Assembly: GCA_911728455.2 (NCBI GenBank)
Contig: OU452228.1
Span: forward strand, 4,402,001-4,466,000
Reading direction: 5' to 3'
Source of the DNA: Marthasterias glacialis
Taxonomy: Eukaryota > Echinodermata > Asteroidea > Forcipulatida > Asteriidae
DNA length: 64,000 nucleotides
Each line of letters opens with the position of its first letter. Within the stretch, counting starts at the first letter, position 1. Position numbers and translations under genes: made by a program. Below, one piece after another: positions 41,777 through 53,681 of the stretch. The notes under the pieces were generated by a model that ran no database searches, was not told where the DNA came from, and was given only the letters and a program-made list of their open reading frames with translations.

Positions 41777-42690
41777 CTGCGAAAAAAGAGGAAAATTTAG
41801 CATAAGTATTTAAGACTTTACAAAAGTAGTGAAGGTGTGGATGTAAAATGACAAGGCTAAATAATAAAAAATAATAAAAAAACAATGATGTTTAAAGCAT
41901 TTCGTTAAACAATCCAAATGAAAATAAACAGTCTATAAATGAATTGCTGAATGCGACATTAAAAAAAGGAAAAAAACAAAACTTACTATGCTTTGTAATG
42001 AAACACAATAATGAAAATGTTACCATATAATGGCAAGTAGTCAAGTAGCAACAGACCAATTGCAAACCAATTAAATTTTAAAAAATTCTTGCAAGAATTT
42101 ACAAAAGTATTGAAGGTGTGAATAAAAAAAAAGACAAGGCTAAATAATAAAAAAAAGTTTTATAACAATGATGTTTAAAGCATTTCATTAAAAACAATCC
42201 AAATGGAAATAAACATGAAAGTAGAGCTGTCAATTTTGGGTAGATTCTTTACAAATTTTAGCTTGGGAAATTTCCAAAAGAACAAAATTAATATGGTTGC
42301 AAAATGACAAATGAAATTTTCAGAAAGCTGCGTTAAAAAATTTTGAAGGAAAAGAAAATAAAAATAAAAATCTGTTTCAGTTGCGGGTAAATAAAGGAAA
42401 CTAAGAACATTTGGAATTGCATCAATTTACAGCATTATTAGGAATAGCTCTTTTTTAGCATAAAACAACATTTGGAAAAAAAAATGAAATGGGCAATTAG
42501 TACTTGGTATTGACAAAAAAATAATGTTGAAATGCCGGGAATGTGATACATGTTTATGTACAGCCGTAAATTTAGCATAGAATGTTTTTGAAGGAAAATT
42601 TAAGTTAAAAGAAAGTTGCAATGTATTGAGGTAGCTTGTTAACACACAAACTGTCTATCAATGAATTGATGAATGCGACATTAAAAAAAA
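41777..42690. other. Intronic AT-rich spacer
   Basis: Non-coding sequence with partial repeats (CAAGGCTAAATAATAAAAAA at about 41852 and 42138; ATGAATTGCTGAATGCGACA and ATGAATTGATGAATGCGACA at 41939 and 42661), which hint at an older duplication. Confidence 0.45.
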
Positions 42691-42699
42691 AAGGAAAAA

Positions 42700-44730
42700 A
42701 AAAAGAGAATTTACCATGCTTTGCAATTAGAAGGGAAATGTTGGGAATGGCAAGCAGTCAACTAGCAACAGACCAATTGCAATCCAATTAATTTTTTTTA
42801 AATTGCTTGCAAAAATTTACCATGCTTTGTAATGAACGCAATTAGAATGAAAATGTTGCAAGGGAATGGCAAGTAGTCAAGTAGCAACAGACCAATTGCA
42901 ATCCAATTAAATCTAAAAAATGATTGCAAGAATTTACCATGCTTTGTAATGAAACACAATTAGAATGAAAATGTTGCAAAGGAATGGCAAGTAGTCAAGT
43001 AGCAACAGACCAATTGCAATCCAATTAAATCTAAAAAATGATTGCAAGAATTTACCATGCTTTGTAATGAAACACAATTAGAATGGAAATGTTGCAAGGG
43101 AATGGCAAGTAGTCAAGTAGCAACAGACCAATTGCAATCCAATTAAATCTAAAAAATGATTGCAAGAATTTACCATGCTTTGTAATGAAACACAATTAGA
43201 ATGGAAATGCTGCGAGGGACAGGCAAATAGTCAAGTAGCAACAGACAAATTGCAATCCAATTAAATAACAAAAAAAGCTACAGCCCAATAGACGGTATTT
43301 TTGACAGGAAGAGTGCGCACTACTAATTCCGTTTTGAATGTACAAAAATATTTCAAAACATTAAAAAAAATCCAAATTTTCAAAGCAAATATCTTACGCT
43401 GATTACATTGTAAAACTGTCAATAAAAAAACCTCAAAAGTTGTATATTTACTCCTTCATTAGAGGTCTAATTGCATCTGGTTTACCACACTATTTCTATG
43501 GTTTGACCACCAGTTTACCCCAAAGGGCTCCCTTTTGCAGTCAAAAGTAAGGCTCATTGCAATCCAATTAAGTTTTGAAAAAATGCTTGCAATAATGTAA
43601 CATGTTTTTTTATGAAACACAATTGGAATGGCAGTAGTCAAGTAGCAACAGACCAATTGCAATCCAATTAAATTTAAAAAAATGTTTGCACAAATTTACC
43701 ATGCTTTGTTATGAAACACAAATAGAATGGAATTGTTACGAGGGAATGGCAAGTAGTCAAGTAGCAACAGACCAATTGCAATCCAATTAAGTAAAAAAAA
43801 AAGCTTGCAAGAATTTCCTTTGGTTTGTAATGAAACACAATTAGAATGGAAATGTTACGAGGGAATGGCAAGTAGTCAAGTAGCAACAGAACAATTGCAA
43901 TCCTATTATATAAAAAAGTTGCTTGCAAGAATTTAACATACTTTTTTTATGAAACACAATTAGAATGGAAATGCTGCGAGGGAATGGCAAGTAGACAAGT
44001 AGCAACAGACCAATTGCAATCCAATTAAATTAAACAAAACTTTGCACAAATTTACCATGCTTTGTAATGAAACGCAATTAGAATGAAAATGTTACGAGGG
44101 AATGGCAAGTAGTCAAGTAGCAACAGACCAATTGCAATCCAATTAAATAAAAAAGCTGCTTGCAAGAATTTAACATGCTTTTTTTATGAAACACAATTAG
44201 AATGAAAATGTTACAGCGGAATGGCAAGTAGTCAAGTAGCAACAGACCAATTGCAATCCAATTAAATAAAAAAGCTGCTTGCAAGAATTTAACATGCTTT
44301 TTTATGAAACACATTAGAATGGAAATGTTACGAGGGAATGGCAAGTAGTCAAGTAGCAACAGACCAATTGCAATCCAATTAAATAAAAAAGCTGCTTGCA
44401 AGAATTTAACATGCTTTTTTATGAAACACATTAGAATGGAAATGTTACGAGGGAATGGCAAGTAGTCAAGTAGCAACAGACCAATTGCAATCCAATTAAA
44501 TAAAAAAGCTGCTTGCAAGAATTTAACATGCTTTTTTTATGAAACACAATTAGAATGGAAATGTTACGAGGGAATGGCAAGTAGTCACAGACCAAATGCA
44601 ATCCAATTAAATTTAAAAAACACTTGCAAGGATTTAAAAGTACAAGGATACAAAAGTATTGAAATGTTGTAAGGGAATGACAAGTAGTCAAGTAGCAAAC
44701 AGACCAATTGCAATCCAATTAAAAAAAAAC
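42700..44730. repeat. About-118-bp satellite (roughly 17 copies)
   Basis: The unit contains ATGAAACACAATTAGAATGG, AATGGCAAGTAGTCAAGTAG and CAACAGACCAATTGCAATCC. Copies around 44080-44520 are nearly identical. On the minus strand this gives repeats of a hydrophobic LFNWIAIGLLLLDYLPFPRN type, which look membrane-like only because of composition. It lies in the intron between exon C1 and the terminal exon. Further units occur at 45045-45275 and 45570-45685. Confidence 0.88.
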
Positions 44731-44779
44731 AATTTGAAATTTCACTGTTCTTTGCAGAAAAATAAATTAAGGAACTTAC

Positions 44780-44853
44780 ATGTTCTTGTTTGTTGGGATG
44801 AGGTAGGCTGAGTTGGGTTGACATCGCCAGGTTTCCAGAAACTTCAACGCCAC
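44780..44853 (-). CDS. Exon C, copy 1 (probably damaged acceptor)
   Basis: Minus-strand exon reading GVEVSGNLAMSTQLSLPHPN then KQEH, with donor CAT|GTAAGTTCC. Seven bases (GCTGAAG on the minus strand) present in copy 2 just before the GTGGCG exon start are missing, so the AG acceptor used by copies 2 and 3 is lost. It is nearest to the terminal exon. Confidence 0.45.
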
Positions 44854-45318
44854 CCAGTAGCATTTTGAGGCAGGAATAAAGAAAACAAAAAAATATAAGT
44901 ATCCATGCAAATACAGAATACTTTAATTGAATTCTTGAAAATATCACAATGTTGCAAGTTGCTTACAGCAAGGAGGACCAACAGTCTTTGCAAATACATG
45001 TATGCTGAAACGGATGCCTTTAGCTCAAAAAACACAGCAGTATCCAATTAAATAAAAAAGTTGCTTGCAAGAATTTAACATGCTTTTTTTATGAAACACA
45101 CTTAGAATGGAAATGTTACGAGGGAATGGCAAGTAGTCACAGACCAATTGCAATCCAATTAAATTTACAAAACGCTTGCAAGGATATACAAAAGTATTGA
45201 AATGTTGTAAGGGAATGACAAGTAGTTAAGTAGCAAACAGACCAATTGCAATCCAATTAAAATTAAACCATTTTGAAATTTCACTGTTCTTGGAAAAAAA
45301 ATAAATTAAGGAACTTAC

Positions 45319-45392
45319 ATGTTCTTGTTTGTTGGGATGAGGTAGGCCAAGTTGGGTTGACATCGCCAGGTTTCCAGAAACTTCAACGCCAC
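45319..45392 (-). CDS. Exon C, copy 2
   Basis: 74 bp with a pyrimidine-rich acceptor region ending GGGCTGAAG. It reads GVEVSGNLAMSTQLGLPHPN then KQEH and a GTAAGTTCC donor. The ATG (MSTQ) is the probable start codon, since no upstream frame is open through exon D. Phase 0 fits the terminal exon at 41776. Confidence 0.5.
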
Positions 45393-45738
45393 CTTCAGCC
45401 CAGTAGCATTTTGAGGCAGGAATAAAGAAAACAAAAAAATATAAGTATCCATTCAAATACAGAATTGAATTCTTGAAAATATCTAAAAGTTGCAAGCTAC
45501 TACCGGCAAGGAGGGCCAACAGTCTTTGGAAATATGCAGAAACAGATGCCTTTAGCTAAAAAACACAGCAGTATCCAATTAAATAAAAAAGTTGCTTGCA
45601 AGAATTTAACATACTTTTTTATGAAACATAATTGGAATGGCAAGTAGTCAAGTAGTAACAGACCAATTGCAATCCAATTAAAATAAAACCAATTTGAAAT
45701 TTTACTGTTGTGTGTAAAAAATAAATAAAGGAACTTAC

Positions 45739-45812
45739 ATGTTCTTGTTTGTTGGGATGTGGTAGGCCGACTTGGGTTGACATCGCCAGGTTTCCAGAAA
45801 CATCAACGCCAC
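45739..45812 (-). CDS. Exon C, copy 3 (nearest to the promoter)
   Basis: Reads GVDVSGNLAMSTQVGLPHPN then KQEH and a GTAAGTTCC donor. Besides GACGAAG at the same place as copy 2, it has a second strong acceptor (TTTTTTTTGGTTAG at 45845) that would extend the exon by 32 bp. The three copies differ at only a few codons. Confidence 0.5.
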
Positions 45813-46146
45813 CTTCGTCCCAGCAGCATTTTGAGGCAGGAATACTAACCAAAAAAAAAGAAATATTAAGTATCAATGCAAATACAGAAATCTATAATTG
45901 AATTAACGAAAGTATCACAATGTTACAAGCTATTAACGGCAAGAAGGCCCAACAGTCTTTGCTGAAAACGGATGCTTTTAGCTCGAATATTACACAGCAG
46001 TATGCATGCGTGAACAATTTTATTCAAGGTTGGCTATCAAGATAAATAAACTGAATGTATGAGAAAATGCCAGCCAGCGCTAAAAAAATAGTGAACAGTC
46101 GAAGAATGCACACAGTGCAGTACGGAGTGAATTACTGAAAACTTAC

Positions 46147-46258
46147 CACAGTCCGGTGGTTCAGGGTGCAGGGACCCAGTCAGAGCAACGCCGGGCCGGG
46201 TTCACATCGTCAAGGCATCGGGAGCTCCTAGGCAGACCACTTCACGGCACAGAATCTG
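46147..46258 (-). other. First exon (5' UTR) of the putative minus-strand gene
   Basis: A GC-rich minus-strand segment between a TATA box and a consensus donor (GGACTGTG|GTAAGTTTT). All three frames contain stops, and the only ATGs are followed almost at once by stops, so it is probably untranslated. Part of it (CGATGTGAACCCGG) resembles the GCGATGTCAACCCAA core of exon C, so the exons may share ancestry. The start position is inferred from the TATA box. Confidence 0.45.
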
Positions 46259-46280
46259 GCTCCTGAATGAGAAGATCGAG

Positions 46281-46286
46281 TTTATA
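46281..46286 (-). promoter_or_regulatory. TATA box for the putative minus-strand gene
   Basis: GCATATAAACTCG on the minus strand lies 20-30 bp ahead of TCATTCAGG, an initiator-like sequence, and of the GC-rich first exon. Confidence 0.4.
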
Positions 46287-46689
46287 TGCGCTGTTCATAT
46301 CCAAGACGGATACAATACCCAGTCCTGACAGACACGCCTTCAACAGAAATAAAGTCCAACAATAATAGAATTACAAATCTAACAGGTTTTCCTCAATGTT
46401 GTTGCAGTCTTGCAGATCGTTTAAACACAAAACACCAATTAAACAACAAAACCCCATTCTATTTAGAGCAAGAACAGCAAAATGCATCCTGCGATTGGAC
46501 GGGGTTGCATCTTGCCCTATTGATGGGAATCCAGCAGATTGGCCAGAATTTAATGGGTTGTTATTGAATGCATATGCAACTGGGTTGTATCTTGGAACGA
46601 AGCAGATTGGCCAGAACTTAATCGGTTGTTGTTGAGCGCATCTGCAGTGGGATGGAAAGCCCGGGAATTTGACAAAAGTCTGACTGAAT

Positions 46690-47470
46690 GAGGGCGTAAT
46701 TTTTGTAAACAAGGACGAAGTCATAGCTCGGCATTCCTAATTATAAGTCAATTAAATTTCAAGCGGGCATTAACTAATGTCTTCTCTAGTTTTTCCAGCT
46801 CGCATGTAGTAAAGAAACATATTTGTACGCTTATTGAATCATTGAACCGTCTTGTATTTTGGGAGGGGGTTATGCTGATATAGTTGCTGGAGGGATGGTG
46901 ATGGAATGGGGTGGAGTTGGTGCTGATGGGTGCGGCTGATATTTGCCGAGTGGAGGGATGGTGAACAATCAGTCTTGGCTGACGCAGTCTGACTGAATGA
47001 GGGCGCAATTTTTGTAAACAAAGACGAAGTCATAGCTCGGCACTCCTAATTATAAGTCAATTAAATTTCAAGCGGGCATTAACTAACGTCTTTTCTAGTT
47101 TTTCCAGCTCGCATGTAGTAAAGAAACATATTTGTACGCTTATTGAATCATTCAACCGTCTTGTATTTTGGGAGGGGGTTATGCTGATATAGTTGCTGGA
47201 GGGATGGTGATGGAATGGGGTGGAGTTGGTGCTGATGGGTGCGGCTGATATTTGCCGAGTGGAGGGATGGTGAACAATCAGTCTTGGCTGACGCAGTCTG
47301 ACTGAATGAGGGCGCAATTTTTGTAAACAAAGACGAAGTCATAGCTCGGCACTCCTAATTATAAGTCAATTAAATTTCAAGCGGGCATTAACTAACGTCT
47401 TTTCTAGTTTTTCCAGCTCGCATGTAGTAAAGAAACATATTTGTACGCTTATTGAATCATTCAACCGTCT
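46690..47470. repeat. 309-bp tandem repeat (about 2.5 copies)
   Basis: The segment from 46748 repeats at 47057 with only a few substitutions. Each copy includes one unit of the G-rich minisatellite found at 48335-49830 (GGAGGGATGGTGATGGAATG) and the AATGAGGGCGCAATTTTTGT motif. The latter is also present in inverse orientation at about 47760. Confidence 0.88.
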
Positions 47471-47991
47471 TGTATTTCTTAAATTAAAACCAAACCGAGG
47501 CTGGGATGAAAAAAAAAAATTCACGTGAATGCTGTTGCACACGTGGAATAATGGAGGGAAATTAAAGGTGGATATTTTTGGTCAAAGTAGTGATTGAATA
47601 AAATTATATAATTTATAGGCCAAAAGTGCACATCAAAGACATTCCTACCGACACCGGAAACTCTTCGTCAGTCAACAAAAAGTTTTTTACGTTGTACACA
47701 TACTTCAAACAAAAGGGGTTGACCTGCCTTCCGACCTCTGTGTTTCCAAGACTTCGTTCTTGTTTACAAAAATTGCGCCTTCATTCAACCAAACTGTGAC
47801 AGCCCAATCTGATTAAACAAAAGAAGAACATAATGAGGATTTTGAAATTAAAAAAACTAATATCTACAATGGTAGTCCCATCATAAAAACCATATACATA
47901 ATCATGCTAAAAATAGGATTACTACTACTATTATTTTATATCAAAAAAACAACAACAAAAAAACAACAACTTACCAAGGCCTTCATCATAG
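47471..47991. other. Non-coding spacer with an inverted fragment of the 309-bp repeat
   Basis: GACTTCGTTCTTGTTTACAA (about 47750) is the reverse complement of the right part of the 309-bp unit. Otherwise AT-rich, with CAACAACAAAAAAACAACAAC before the next exon. Confidence 0.45.
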
Positions 47992-48207
47992 TGTAGCCAT
48001 TTTGATTCAACATTCAAAGTAATGTTCTCAAAGGGAGGCTGTAAGGGAAAATGTCACCCCTTTTCTGATATGAAAATGGTATTTGTTACTGTATTTTATG
48101 AAAATGACTGGACAGAGGCTCAGGGAAAGTCCAAAGAACGTGGTCAACAATCCGATGTTGTGATTTCTGAAAATCTTATACAAGTGATTTATGGAACCAG
48201 AACATAG
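47992..48207 (+). CDS. Candidate terminal exon, unidentified
   Basis: The acceptor CCTTCATCATAG precedes an open frame CSHFDSTFKVMFSKGGCKGK, CHPFSDMKMVFVTVFYEND, WTEAQGKSKERGQQSDVVI to SENLIQVIYGTRT and a TAG at 48205-48207. Composition is protein-like, with three Cys and a His in the first 26 residues and hydrophobic strands. If it is a single small gene, the Met at 48022 would start 61 residues. No family is recognised. It directly precedes the G-rich minisatellite. Confidence 0.4.
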   Translation, partial: CSHFDSTFKVMFSKGGCKGKCHPFSDMKMVFVTVFYENDWTEAQGKSKERGQQSDVVISENLIQVIYGTRT

Positions 48208-48334
48208 TTTAGAACAATGCAAGTGTTTTCCTCAGAGGCAACTCATGTGACAATCAACTAATTTTACTAATTTAATTTTGCAAGGTGATGGGCTTGGGAT
48301 GAGGCTGGGGTCTCCTGGGGAAAGGGAATTGGGA

Positions 48335-49830
48335 GGAGGGGTTATGCTGATATAGTTGCTGGAGGGCTGGTGATGGAATGGGGTGGAGTTGGTGCTGATG
48401 GGTGCTGCTGATATTTGCTGAGTGGAGGGATGGAGATGGAATGGGGTGGAGTTGGTGCTGATGGGTGCTGGTGATATTTACTGAGTGGAGGGATGGTGAT
48501 GGAATGGGGTGGGGTTGGTGATGATGGATGCTGCTGCTATTTGCTGAGTGGAGGGATTGTGATGGAATGGGGTGGGGTTGATGCTGATGGGTGCTTCTTA
48601 TATTTACTGAGTGGAGGGATGGTGATGGAATGGGGTGGGGGTTGGTGCTGATGGGTGCTGCTGATATTTACTGAGTGGAGGGCTAGTGATGGAATGGGGT
48701 GGAGTTGGTGCTGATGGGTGCTGCTGATATTTGCTGAGTGGAGGGATGGAGATGGAATGGGGTGGAGTTGGTGCTGATGGGTGCTGGTGATACTTGAGTG
48801 GAGGGATGGTGATGGAATGGGGTGGGGTTGGTGATGATGGATGCTGCTGCTATTTGCTGAGTGGAGGGCTAGTGATGGAATGAGGTGGGGGTTGGTGCTG
48901 ATGAGTTCTGCTGATATTTGCTGAGTGGAGGGATGGTGATGGAATGGGGTGGGGGTTGGTGCTGATGAGTTCTGCTGATATTTACTGAGTGGAGGGATGG
49001 TGATGGAATGGGGTGGGGGTTGGTGCTGATGGGTGCTGCTGATATTCGCTGAGTGGAGGGATGGTGATGGAATGGGGTGGGGTTGGTGTTGATGGGTGCT
49101 GCTGATATTTGCTGAGAGGAGGGATGGTGATGGAATGGGGTGGGGTTGGTGCTGATGGATGCTGCTGATATTTACTGAGTGGAGGGATGGTGATGGAATG
49201 GGGTGGGGGTTGGTGTTGATGGATGCTGCTGATATTCGCTGAGTGGAGGGATGGTGATGGAATGGGGTGGGGGTTGGTGCTGATGAGTTCTGCTGATATT
49301 TGCTGAGTGGAGGGATGGTGATGGAATGGGGTGGGGGTTGGTGATGATGGGTGCTGCTGCTATTTGCTGAGTGGAGGGATGGTGATGGAATGGGGCGGGT
49401 TTGGTGCTGATGAGTTCTGCTGATATTTGCTGAGTGGAGGGATGGTGATGGAATGGGGTGGGGGTTGGTGCTGATGGATGCTGCTGGTATTTACTGAGTG
49501 AAGGGGTTAGTCATGGAATGGGGTGGGGGTTGGTGCTGATGGATGCTGCTGGTATTTACTGAGTGAAGGGGTTAGTCATGGAATGGGGTGGGGGTTGGTG
49601 CTGATGGATGCTGCTGGTATTTACTGAGTGAAGGGGTTAGTCATGGAATGGGGTGGGGTTTGGTGCTGATGGGTGCTGTTGATATTTACTGAGTGGAGGG
49701 ATGGTGATGGAATGGGGTGGGGGTTGGTGCTGATGGATGCTGCTGATATTTGCTGAGTGAAGGGGTTATAGTCATGGAATGGGGTGGGGGTTGGTGCTGA
49801 TGGGTGCTACTGGGTGCTGAAGGGGCAGGG
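48335..49830. repeat. 64-bp G-rich minisatellite (about 23 copies)
   Basis: The unit is 63-64 bp, length-variable through its G tracts: GAGTGGAGGGATGGTGATGG, AATGGGGTGGGGGTTGGTGC and TGATGGGTGCTGCTGATATT. There is strong strand asymmetry: G-rich, almost C-free on the plus strand, with several G tracts per unit. Two 3' subfamilies carry GTGAAGGGGTTAGTCATGG. Not coding. Confidence 0.92.
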
Positions 49831-51185
49831 TGCTGTTGATATGAAATTTGCTGGCCAACAATATCACATATTTTTTGTGGGCAGGTTGGCAAGTAATGAA
49901 CACTTGATGTTACCAATGACTTGTTTACGAAGTAACGAAGATTGTTACTTAGTAGCTTTGATTAAATTCCAAGTGGTAGGTATGAAACTTAATGAATAAG
50001 TAGAGGTAACAAGTAGAATCTTTAAAAAAAAGTAAGTTTTTAATTTGAACTAGAATGTAGGAGTAACCAAATTGCAAAGCCAGGTGTACTTTGTTATAAG
50101 TCAAAGTAACATAATACGCTGTGAACTGGTATTTATTTTAAGTTAAAAGCTTGTAACTAAAAGAATAAGTAGACATTACAAACAAATGTAAGTTTTATAA
50201 GATTGTTATTTATTTGCAATCATAAATTCGAAATGTACAACAAAGAAAAGTAGAATGTAAGTAGAACTTAGTATGCCATTGCTTAAATTCTAAGCAGTAG
50301 AAGTCACAGGATAACATGATATAATTTGTAAACATAGGTTTCTAAATGAATAATACAGAGAAATAGAATGTTATATACTAGTTATATGTAATCATAGGTT
50401 TTACACAAAGGTAAGTATTATTTGGCGTACTAAGTAGACTTTTGAAGAAATTTGTATAACACAAGATCACAACTTTTTTAAAGCAAACATTTTTTAAAAG
50501 CAACAAGTCATTTTTAAAGGACATTACATAACTAATGTTTATTTACATTCTGTAAAATTAAAGTAATCAACGTAAATAACATTAGTAATATAGCGTCCTT
50601 GAAAAAATGACGTCGCTTTTAAAGGATGTTTGTTGTACATATGTCTTTTAAAAACAACTTGTTATTTTGAAAAAGTACATCACCTGATATGTATGGAAAA
50701 AAAAACAGTTTTGCATTACATCAGATGCTGTAAATTCTCACACGATTCTAATGTACACCCAAAAAAAATGCAATTTAAAATAAAGCACACTTTAAATTTG
50801 ACTCTTTTTGGCAAAATTATGAGTGTGAAAAATGATAACGTCTAAGGTCAAGTTCACATCACGACCATTTGTTGACTAGTTATAGCCTGGCACCCGTCAT
50901 TATTGGCCACTAGTTGACAAATGGTTGTTTTGCAAACTTGTCCACAAGTTTAAGTTAATTTTTGGGTGAACAAAGAAAAATTGACTGGAGCAGAATTTGT
51001 ATGTTTAACCGGTGGTTGCAGATTCAAATCCCGCTCTTGTCAATTTTTCTTTGTTCAACCAAAAATTGATTTAAAATTTACCCAGTCAGTTTCCCTTGTG
51101 GTTTATTGCTTGACAAGTTTAAGTTGTGACACTACATTTAGTATGCAGGCGCAGTTCTAGAGCTTGTATTGTTTTTTTGGGGGGG
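49831..51185. other. Non-coding spacer with two hairpin elements
   Basis: AT-rich sequence without protein-like frames. It contains the 50868-50935 inverted repeat (CCATTTGTTGACTAGT and its inverse) and the MITE at 50955-51070. Confidence 0.45.
50955..51070. mobile_element. MITE with tRNA-like B-box interior
   Basis: Inverted arms (GTGAACAAAGAAAAATTGAC and GTCAATTTTTCTTTGTTCAA) enclose a GATTCAAATCCCGCTC stretch resembling a tRNA B box. It may be a SINE-MITE hybrid. Confidence 0.55.
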
Positions 51186-51189
51186 GGTC

Positions 51190-53375
51190 CCGACTTAGGT
51201 CACGTGAAACAACCCTGTTACAACGACAAAGTTGCATGAAAACATCCGATACATTGAAGAATGCAACTTAGTCACGTGAAACAACCCTGTTACAACGACA
51301 AAGCTGCATGAAAACATCCGATACATTGAAGAATGCAACTCAGACATGTGATTACGACTCAGTCACATAAAAACATGAAAGAGTTGTGGAAGAATGATGT
51401 CAAAATTGCATGAAAACATCTGCTGCATTGATGGAGAATGCAATTAAGTCCCATGAAAACAACAAATGGTTCTGGAAGAACGACGACGACGAAGTTTCAT
51501 GAAAATCGCAGCTTTGTTAAAGGAGAATGCAACTTAGTCACGTGAAACAACCCCAATACGACAAAGCTGCATGAAAACCTCTGCAACACTAAAAAAAGAA
51601 TGTGACCAAGTCACATTACAACATTACAGGATTGCAGAAGAATGACATCAAAATTGAATAAAAACATCCGCTACAAGGAGAAACACAAACAAATTACATG
51701 GAAACCTCAGCTACACTAAAGAAGAACAAAGTTGCATGAAAATTGCTTCTACAATCAAGGAGAATGCAACTTAGTCACATCAAACAAACACGTTACATTG
51801 ACATAGCTGCATGAAAACATTCGCAACATTGAAGGAGAATGAGACTAAAAAATCAAATGGTTGAAGAAGAATGATGACAACAAAGCTGCGTGAAAACAGC
51901 TGCTAGATTGAAGGAAATTGCAACTTAAGTCATATGAAACAAACCTGTAACATAGACAAAGCTGCATGAAAACATCCGCTACATTGAAGGAAAATGAGAC
52001 TAAATCCAATAAAAACATCAAAGCCCAACCAAAGACACACTGCATCAAAACCTCCCCTACAGGGAAGAACGACAACAAATTTGTAAAAACTTAGGCTACA
52101 TTGAAGGAAAATGTGAACAAGTCACATAAAAACATCCAAATGGTTGAAGAAGAAAAACGACAACAAAACTGCGTGATAATAGCTGCTAGATTGAGAATGC
52201 AACATAATATCATTAAAGAGTTGATGAAGGAAGACGTCCAAATTGCATGAAAACACTGAAGGAGAATGCAATTAAGTCCCATGAAAACATCAAATGGTTC
52301 TGGAAGAACAAAGACAACAAAGCTGCATGAAAAAATCCGCTACATTGAAGGAAAATGAGACTAAATCCAATAAAAACATCAAAGGGTAAAAGCCCAACCA
52401 AAGACACACTGCATCAAAACCTCCCCTACAGGGAAGAACGACAACAAAGTTGTAAAAACTTAGGCTACATTGAAGGAAAATGTGAACAAGTCACATAAAA
52501 ACATCCAAATGGTTGAAGAAGAAAAACGACAACAAAACTGCATGATAATACCTGCTAAGTTGAGAATGCAACATAAAATCATTAAAGAGTTGAAGAAGAA
52601 AGACGTCCAAATTGCATGAAAACATTGAAGGAGAATACAATTAAGTCCCATGAAATGGTTCTGGAAGAACAAAGACAACAAAGCTGCATGAAAAAATCCT
52701 CTACATTGAAGGAAAATGAGACTAAATCCTATAATATCAAAGAGTTAAAGTCGAACCACAGACACACTGCATGAAAACCTCCCCAACACTGAAGAAAAAT
52801 GACAACAAAGTTGTAAAAAACTTTGGCTACATCCAAGGAAAATGAGACCAAATTCAATAAAAAAAACATCAAAGGGTTAAAGAAGAACCACAGACACACT
52901 GCATGAAAACCTGCAAGACAATGAAGAAGAACAACGACAAAGATGTAGAAAACTTTGGCTATGTTGAAGGAGATTGTGACCAATTCACATAAAAACATCA
53001 AAGGGTTGAAGAGCAATAGATAGATGAATGTAAACCTCTGCTACAATGAAGAAGTTGCATAAAAATGTCCACTAAATCAAAGGAGAATGAGACTTATACT
53101 GACTAAGTTCCATGAGAACATCAAATGCTTGAATAACGATGACAACACAGTTGCACGAAAATCGCTGTTACAATACAGGAGAATGCAACTTAGTCCCATG
53201 AAACGACCCTGTTACAATGACAAAGCTGCATGCAAACATCCGCTACATTGAAGAAAAAAGAGACTAAGTCCCATAACAACATCAAATGGTTAAAGAAGAA
53301 CGACGACACTGTTGCATGAAAACATCCACTGCACGGAAGGAGGAAGTGACTAAGTCCCTTGAAAAAAAATTGTAG
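51190..53375. repeat. Degenerate about-75-bp repeat field
   Basis: Loose tandem units share GCATGAAAACATCCGCTACA, TTGAAGGAGAATGCAACTTA and GTCACATGAAACAACC. A longer block at 52010-52330 is repeated at about 52380-52700 (offset 369 bp). It is older and more diverged than the other arrays here. Stops are frequent. Confidence 0.75.
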
Positions 53376-53456
53376 AGTTGCAGCTATTTAGCCATAGTGT
53401 AAATGTTGAGATTTATGTCTAGCTTGAGGTATGCTGATTGATATCACTGTAAACAG

Positions 53457-53681
53457 ATGAATGGCTACAAATACAGTAAATTTGAGGTACACTGCTTGCA
53501 ACTGAAGCACCAAAAAATGCCAAGCAGCTCGAAGGTTGAAATTTGTCTCCGAAAACATGAAAGAGAACATAGACAAGATTCAAAAATAAAAAGAGAAAAG
53601 ATGGAAACTGACAACATTCAAAGTGAAGATAATAAACCTTTGGGCATGGTTTTCGATAAAAATAGTTTGAATGAGTAAATT
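53457..53681 (+). CDS. Candidate terminal exon, unidentified
   Basis: The acceptor TATCACTGTAAACAG is followed by an open frame MNGYKYSKFEVHCLQLKHQK, MPSSSKVEICLRKHEREHRQ, DSKIKREKMETDNIQSED and NKPLGMVFDKNSLNE to a stop at 53679-53681. It is strongly basic in the middle and acidic near the end, soluble-looking and non-repetitive. It could be the last exon of a plus-strand gene whose preceding intron holds the degenerate repeat field, perhaps the gene with the 47992 exon. That link is not shown. An AATAAA occurs near 54047. Confidence 0.4.

Noticed and set aside
44078-44518. 146-codon minus-strand ORF resembling a multi-pass membrane protein
   Set aside because: It is a translation of the 118-bp AT-rich satellite; the hydrophobic repeats follow from composition and unit length.
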